Of a stretch of DNA of 64,000 nt, positions 57,061-64,000 are shown one piece after another (positions within the stretch are counted from its first letter, which is position 1; each line of letters begins with the position of its first letter). The stretch is from Cristatella mucedo (lineage: Eukaryota; Bryozoa; Phylactolaemata; Cristatellidae), in NCBI GenBank assembly GCA_009760855.2, contig WPIO01000129.1, positions 430,001-494,000 of the forward strand, read 5' to 3'. The notes beneath the pieces were generated by a model that did not search any database, had not been told where the DNA came from, and saw nothing but the letters and a program-made list of their open reading frames with translations. The position numbers and the translations under genes were made by a program.

Positions 57061-60000
57061 TACTTGGCAAATACATCGGGAAGAGGGAGACAAAATTGAG
57101 AAAAGAAGGATGCCAGTGCTGGTAGGAAGGCTGTGACAGCATGACGGAAGTGATTACAGCTGCTGCTGTGGAGATGGTGAATCTTCCTCTTACCTGCTTA
57201 TGTCAGGTTTGATCCACCCCAGTGAATGCTTAGCTTGTCAGGCTGCGATTCAGTTTCGGCAGCTTTCTTAATTGCCCTCGTTGGCAAGGCTTGAGGAAGG
57301 CTTTGGGATCTTCCACGAGACCTTTAAGCCATTAAAAACTTCCTTTAATATCTTCCTTTATCGTAAGCCCTTAACATCCTCCCTAAAGCTACATCTCAAG
57401 GGCCGCCTTATCTATGACAGACTCCACTAAGTTTCTCCTATGCTCATTATGCCGTTCGATTGTATTGGCAGTTTCTTTTGACGATCTCGCTAGTTGCCGA
57501 GACGTAAGTTGCAGAGAGTTGCATAAAAACGTGGATCTTGTAGATGCATCTTAATCCATCGCCTTGCGGACGATCTCAAAACGGAAAACGCCCTCTATCG
57601 GTCGCTGAGCTGAATGCCTGCAGAGTAAGCTCGCTGGGTGTGGGCATCTTGGGGTGAACCTGAGAACGACTGATTGCTGAGGTTGTTTAGTAGAGTACCA
57701 GAAAAAGACAAGAGCTTGACGCAAGATGTATATCCAGCACTTCTGGATATCCACTGCGTTTTTCCAATGACGAGACAGAAATAAACGCCTAGACGAGGCA
57801 GAGCTACTGGATGTGACCACATCCTCCAGGCAGAATTTGTTGGCTAGTTTGGCAGTTGGGCTGTTTTGGCCAGATTAAATGCCAGCGACTTCCAGTCGGC
57901 CCATCGATAAACAGCCAAGCTGAAGTAGTTGGTACTGCTATACACGGGAATGGGCCAATTCACCTAGCGCTTCAGAAACATGCATAACTTTTTTGGAAGG
58001 TCGCCGAAGGTGGTAGGTAGCTAGCATGCGGGCAACGAGGCCGTACACACTGGCCGACGAAGATCTACCCAACCGGCATCCTCGCGGGCGACACATGGCA
58101 ACCTGGGCTGCAAACAGCATTCGCTAGCAAAGCACTAGCTAGCTCTCCTTATCGGTATGATAAGAAAAGGGCCATTCCTAGCGATTGCGCCTTCGCGACA
58201 GCTCCCACCCGTCGCGGCGGCGGCGCCAGCGTGGCTGGCGGCAGTGGGCGACACGATCGCCGCGAGCACCCGAGCTCTTAGCGCCGCTCAGCCTCTATCA
58301 TTTGTATGAGTTCGCCCGATCGGCAATCCAAAACAGCAATTCAGCTCGGACGGTCTCGAACAAGAGCGGGGCACTACACTGGTCAGGCAGCGCAGATAGA
58401 CAACAGCACGACAGACAAGCGGCGACCGGACGACAATCGGCAAAGTCAAGAAACACGCGTCCTGCCGAAGGCGACACTAGTTGCTGCACGAAGAGTGCCA
58501 GAAAATAGCTCAAGCTCGCTCTCACCTAGAAGCAACTACACAAGATGTTCACGAAGCTGAGACCGGCCGTCGTCGCGAAAACGCGAATCCCGCCAGCTAC
58601 CCGGCGAAGTATGAGCAGACCTGTCAAGTCGAGCAGCAGTACAGCGAAAGGGCGGGCGACAAGGCTCACGGTTCAAAGGTTATCAGATTACCGCCCTCTC
58701 CAGATATCTATGGACTATGCTTCCGGCGGCCCGGCGCTCTGGTGGGCCTTAGGGCATTCAATGCCCATCGCATTCGCCTGCTGTCACTCAATCTCCTTTC
58801 AGCCGTTGATTCCGCTGCTTATGTACTGTCGAGGCAGGCGGCTGTGGTACCTACAGCTGGTCTACCCAGCCAGGTGTGGTTGGCATCTAGCCAATGATGG
58901 CAAGGGATGCAGTCAGCAGCTTATTAGATCGGCCCTGCTTAATCTGCGATAACGATAGCTGATGCTCTCAGCGTTGCTAAGTTTGGTGGCAGCACACTAC
59001 CCAGGACGTGGTTACAGTCATTCAACCAGCATTTCTGAGCAACCTACAGATAGATGCAGTCTGTTGGCTATAGCAAACCTACCAAAAGCTGCTTGGACTT
59101 GGTGGCACAGAAATCTACTGCTTGGTATTCTCTTAGTCTTTGTGGCTTTGTGAAATTACAGAAGGCGATTTACTGCATTCCAGTTGCTAAGTATCAATGA
59201 TTGTTTTCAATTTAGCCATGTCGACAGACCGTCACTCAAACTGTCAGAATTAAAAAGTGCAATTAACAGAATGTCTGAGAAGAACTGAGTTCTTTAAAAA
59301 GCTCTAGGCCGAACCGGTTTCACGATAAAGCTAGGAGTCGACCGGGTCTCTCGCGTTTGTTCTTGTTTGTTCTTTGTCTAGTTCAACGATTCCCCCATTG
59401 TAGTGGCTGGAAACTCCACGGCTGAAAGCTTCAGGAATCACAAGCTCATCGGCACCGGCTAGATTCAGCTAGATTGAATCTGCTCATTAGCCAACAGGTC
59501 AGATCTCACATAACAAAGCTTAAATTGACATTCCTAGAGTTGCTACCCTGTGGAGGGGTGTGTTCAAGTGACAGCTGGCCCAGCCTAATGCATCAGCATT
59601 GGATGATTGACATGCAAGTGGTGGTTGTCAGTAGCAGGTCTGGTTAAGTATATCGCTCTGAAGCAAAATTGAAGCTATGTTATAGGATGGTTAGTCAATA
59701 GCCTATTGTTTTGGCTTTTGCAGCAACATTAGGCAGTAGCAGTCTTAGCTGATGGCACTGCCTGACCTGTTGCCGGTGGGAGTGGTAACAGCAGCAGTGG
59801 CAGTTTCAGTAGCCGAGCTAATTTGTAGTGAGATTTGGCAACAGTAGGAAAAGAAAACTAGCTTAAATTTCACTCTGCCAAAAAATTGTTATGGAAGCTC
59901 CTTGGTCGTTAATCGCTGGAAAGAAAACCCTTTATTAAGCACACAAGAAAAATCTTTGCTCAGCTGGTATAAGGAATAGTTAATGCTGACCTGCCCACCG

Positions 60001-60815
60001 GGTTGCACACGGTAGTTGCCTGGTCGAGTAAAGGACATCAGACTGGGAGATCAGAAGTCGGCTCCTGTAGAACCTCGACCAGACCGGCTGAGGGAAGGGG
60101 AGACCAGGCTGCCGGACTGGAACCCTGCTGTGGAGTCACTTTGGAAAGAATGTCGAATGGCTAGGTGGATTGCTGCTGAAGATGCCCCCCCCCCCCCCGC
60201 CGGCGCCGGTGCCGGCGCCGGCTGCGATGATAAGATATGGCCACACTAGCACCTAGCCGGCAAGGTTAAAAAGCCGGCCGAGTGGCCCTGCTGTACTACA
60301 GTGTAATGCCGGCTGCGGTTACCTGCACAATTGTGGAGCCGAGTTTCGAGCTAGGTGACAAGCTAAAGCTGTGTGCAGTTTCTATTGTAATCGACTTGAA
60401 TCGAGCTGCTACCCAGCAGAGCTGGCATTAATTGAAACACCACCACTGCCAACCAGCATGTGAGCAGGAAGTGCTCTAGATGATAGGTAACTGATCATCC
60501 TGACCTGCTACTTCTCTGCCGAACCATCACGACTACACATCCTGCTCTCACCAATCCGAGCAGCTGCCAGTGCATATGCTTGTCGAAACAAGCAGCTGCT
60601 GGTGACTGGATCTTCGATGAATGCCAAGATGCTACTTGCTTTTATGCCATAAGCTATGTATGCAGCTGCCGCTGGCTCGGCCTGCCAGTTTGTGTCTCCA
60701 GCAACATATACAGATGCCAATCGCCTTTGGCTCCTTTTATTTTCCTTGATCACCGGCATCACTCTTCCTTGCTCATGTCCTTGAGTATGACATGCTGGGC
60801 AACTTTTACGATTAG
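57061..60815. other. no recognised gene; GC-rich patch at 58.19-58.33 kb
   Basis: A CpG-rich stretch (gtcgcggcggcggcgccagc) lies at about 58.20-58.27 kb and several overlapping + strand frames run to 58.95 kb in all three frames. This suggests composition rather than coding, though a gene start is possible. A minus frame at 57551-57820 matches nothing I know. A C run plus gccggcgccggtgccggc palindromic motif sits at 60184-60225. Confidence 0.4.
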
Positions 60816-60922
60816 TGTGTGTCTATTTGTGTGTCTATGTGTGAGTGTGTTTCTCTGTGTTTGTGTGTGCGTGTGCGTGTGTGTGTGCGTGTGCGTGTGC
60901 GTGTGCGTGTGCGTGTGCGTGT

Positions 60923-60983
<61 letters not shown>

Positions 60984-61050
60984 TGTGCTTCAGTATGTGT
61001 GTCTGTGTGCGCACGTGCTTGTGTGCGCGTGTTTGTGCACCGGTTTGTGC
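60816..61050. repeat. (GT)n / GTGCGT microsatellite
   Basis: Alternating GT with GTGCGT blocks; favours Z-DNA. The VCVC-repeat frames spanning it are artefacts. Confidence 0.97.
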
Positions 61051-63454
61051 ACATGCGTCCGTGTATGTCCCCTTACCCTGCCCTCCCTGCTGGCTCATCC
61101 CCTACCCACTCTTTCTCAGCTTTTCCCAGCGTTTCCACCTCCCCCTTCTTCCTCTCGTGTGGCCATCGCTGGTTTTACTCACAGTGGCCACCTCATTTGC
61201 TCTCCATTCCCGTCGTATCGTTTATACTGCCTTTATGTCTTAGTGTGCCTGACGTTGGAGAATATTGATGCTGCAGCTGCAAGGGTGTGCCAATGCCTCA
61301 AAATAAGCTGCTCCTGCTCTCTTTCTCTCTTTTTCTTTCTTAGAAAATCCTCGTAAGCCTCTTTTTCTACACTGGCACGAGCTCTGGACTCTTGTAAGAA
61401 CCATTGTTTTGATGTCGGCAGCACAGTGTGGCCACGGTTGGCTATCTCTCTGCAGACACTACTTTAGGCTGCACAGGTATGGGTTAGACACATAAAATGT
61501 GGTAACCGGGGTCAGTGCAACTGCAGGTATTTGTCTTCTTGAAACCTGAAAATGGTATTGACAGGGTAGCCACAGCAGGGCTGATTAGTGTATGCTTTTT
61601 TTTCTGCACCCAGAGGTTGGGTGCTTGAACTATTTGCTCAACGATCACGGTCAACAATGCGGCTATTGTGGTGACTTGGCACTAGTCAGACAAGCACTAA
61701 TGATGAGCCAATTGTGAACAGCTCATCGGCAGCTTTGCCACCGACAAATCTGTCCCTAGAAGCAGCATGCTGGATTGGTCCAAGTGGAAGACTGCACCTA
61801 GGTTCTTAGCTGGCAGTTACCTTTACGGCAAGATTCGGCAGCCATCTGCAAAGCCTTAGCTTACAAGCTACCCAGGCTAATGAGAGGTCACGATGCAGCT
61901 GCTGCCCCGTGACTTCTCATCTGCGTTTGATTATAGTGAAAATAAACCTCGTCCTTCTAGCCGGCCATCACAAAAGTGGACTAACTCCAATTGCTTTGTT
62001 CATTCCGGGTTTTCAGGGCATGCATGCCCATTCATTCCCCATAAGCACCGGTGCCTACCATAGACACACCCATGCGAGCACACACTTGCGCACACACGGA
62101 CGCAAGTATTACAGCTCACCATGTATGCAATTCTCTGCAGCAGAGCATCGTCACCAGATTTTCCGTACATACTCCTGAAGAAAAGCAGACAGTGAGCATG
62201 GCGCAGGCGAGTGCATGTCGTGCGCACATGCACACACACATGCACACAGACCCGAGCACGCCGGCACACGGGGGGGGGGGGAGTGAATGCATGCCACACA
62301 GGCGCACTCGCGCACACGTGCACAAGTCACGCTTGCAGTGATGCTCGAATGAGCAGAGCATGAGGAGGGCATCGGACATCGGCACCGTGCATTCTCGTGT
62401 GACTGCCAGTGGCCACAAGCTTTGGCAGGGGCTGCTGCTACAGAATTGCTCGGCACTGCTGCTCCTCATAAAGGTGGGCAACCGAGCATGACCTAAGCCA
62501 GCCTGCCAGCTGCCATGGCAACCAAGCTGAGGACTTAAATAAGCTCGGGCTCTAGCTCGGCAGGCTTCCGGTCGGGCTTCACCAGCTCAGGCAGTGCGAG
62601 AAAATGCAATGTTGTCATGCTCAGGCTGGTCTCTCTTATGTGGAAGGAATTCGGCGGGATAAATAAGGAGGCTCTTGCCTCCCCCACCCTTAATGTTTAG
62701 GTGGAGATCTGGGCTCTGGCCCCCCCCCCCTCTTCCTTCTCCTGCTGACAATGAAATCACCGACAACGAAACTGCATCGTATTTCCTGTTTATGAGCAAC
62801 CGCTGAGTTCTTGCAGAATAAAAATTATGATTGCGCAACATAGTTTTTCTTTACTTCCGGGGTTTGCCTCCTCTATGTGAACTTCTGGCTGATGTTTCTC
62901 CTCTATACAAAAGTCTTGGGTCTCCATCTCCACGCATGGTCGTTTCAGTCCTATGATTGAGTTTCCATTGAATGTCAAAAGTTGAATTTGTTAGTGGTAA
63001 ACGTTTTACAGTTTTAAATGTTCTTTTCTGAGACTCGATGGGCCACTAGAGTTTGCTCGCATTCAATGCTTATGAATAGAGGAACCTTGGAGAATTGTCA
63101 TATACTTTTACAGCTTTTTGGAATCCCGTAGACGAGCGTCTTTCTTCCTCACCCCTAAATCTATCCTGCTCATGCACCCTCCAATCGGCAGACCGAGCTC
63201 ATGCCCCCTTCACCATCGGCACCTCCTCCTCAGCACTGACTTGTTGCTTCTGGCCCAAGTGAAAGGTGATCCCCTTATAGAGACCTCTTGAAGACCATGA
63301 CTAAACCTTGACTCCCTTAACTTAGTTCCTGTAAATGAGTCGGCTTACCAAGTAAATGTGTTGAAAATCTGACATTGAGTAGCAGCAAATAAAGCTCACC
63401 TACCATAATAGGAGAACCATGTTCCTGTTTACATGTACATAGATTTACACACTT
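61051..63454. other. no recognised gene; CA-rich tracts and a G run
   Basis: CA-rich tracts at about 62050-62110 and 62220-62330, with a run of G at about 62271-62281. Cys-rich minus frames across 62.0-62.5 kb come from the CA repeats. Nothing else supported. Confidence 0.45.
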
Positions 63455-63478
63455 GTGTGTGTGTGTAGTGTGTGTGTG

Positions 63479-63521
<43 letters not shown>

Positions 63522-63522
63522 G
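63455..63522. repeat. (GT)n microsatellite
   Basis: GT array with two GTAGTG interruptions near its start, followed by AT-rich sequence with tatat/catat motifs. Confidence 0.95.
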
Positions 63523-64000
63523 TATTATATGTGTGTATATACATATGTGCACATAACTATGCTAACATATATATGCATGTGCATATACTTATTCATTTAT
63601 GTAATTTTCTATATCGAAAGCATAACTTAATGTGATTATGCACAGTGCTTACAGAGTCTACCTCGGGAGCTCTTCCCCTGCCAGCTGGACAATGGCTTGC
63701 CAATTAATGCACGGTCACTGTCACCCACTCTCCCAAGAAGTTTTACAGGCATCATTCATATCGTTGGTGCAAAGCTTCCAGAAGAGCTTTCAGTAGCTCC
63801 TAGGCCAACCTACCATGAGCATCGTGGCAGTGCAAGTTCTCCGGGTACCAGGAGCCGAGCGTGCCCCGATAAGCGCTAGCTTGGCTGCTGTTCTCTACTC
63901 CAGAAAGTCGTTCATCAATGCCCACCTACTTCTCGATCTTGCCATCTGCGGCCTTCTGGGGGGGGCAACCTTGTCATTGGCATTCTGGCCATGGTCCAGT
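63523..64000 (+). other. no recognised gene; possible exon 63655-63879
   Basis: A + frame from an acceptor-like tgcttacag (63654) reads through PRELFPCQLDNGLPINARSL to a stop at 63879. I do not recognise it and the polypyrimidine tract is weak. A run of G lies near 63958-63967. Confidence 0.2.

Noticed and set aside
60580-61356. 258-codon Val/Cys-repeat frame and its His/Thr-repeat antisense
   Set aside because: Produced by the GT array. The flanking parts show no known domain.
63423-63522. CRISPR-like or satellite array
   Set aside because: Simple GT repeat with no spacer structure, and the window is eukaryotic.

Overview
This is a repeat-rich nuclear segment of a metazoan. GT-AG introns of several kilobases, a RhoBTB gene, tRNA-derived SINEs, an L2/CR1-like LINE family, a hAT-type element and dense microsatellites all say so. 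Roughly balanced base composition with very GC-rich intronless genes, and the repeat style, would suit an aquatic invertebrate (perhaps a lophotrochozoan or flatworm). That taxonomic guess is inference only.

Region 1 (1-14.3 kb) is the 3' half of a RhoBTB gene on the + strand. Three exons (149-267, 5191-5430, 13799-14110) join in phase. They encode most of the second BTB domain plus the family's C-terminal region with its RWPP motif, followed by a stop and a poly(A) signal at 14264. The 4.9 kb and 8.4 kb introns hold SINEs, LINE tails, a hAT-type MITE with target-site duplication and long CT arrays. One antisense exon with weak RNase T2 likeness sits inside the second intron.

Region 2 (14.3-22.5 kb) has no recognisable gene, only LINE tails, SINEs and a 250 bp CT array.

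Region 3 (22.57-39.27 kb) and region 4 (41.94-54.02 kb) are two direct copies of one ancestral segment. Each carries an intronless minus-strand gene for a secreted-then-anchored leucine-rich-repeat (LRR) type I membrane protein. Copy 2 (44256-46640) is intact at 794 aa. Copy 1 (24000-26165) has lost two LRRs in frame and, through one extra base in a homopolymer, its conserved cytoplasmic tail. A ~0.94 kb core is almost identical between copies while the flanks are clearly diverged, which suggests gene conversion. The copies have since gained different insertions. Copy A has a 2.5 kb decayed LINE and a 4.1 kb foldback-like giant inverted repeat (35047-39180) made of ~165-190 bp sub-repeats. Copy B has other LINE and SINE pieces. 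A CpG-rich stretch without recognised genes (39.3-41.9 kb) lies between them.

Region 5 (54-64 kb) holds two reverse LINE fragments, then mostly unannotatable sequence with GT/CA arrays and a GC-rich patch near 58.2 kb.

The most notable items are the foldback-like inverted repeat with a probable empty site in the paralogous copy, the LRR gene pair with its conversion tract and tail-killing frameshift, and SINEs that carry the tail of the resident LINE.
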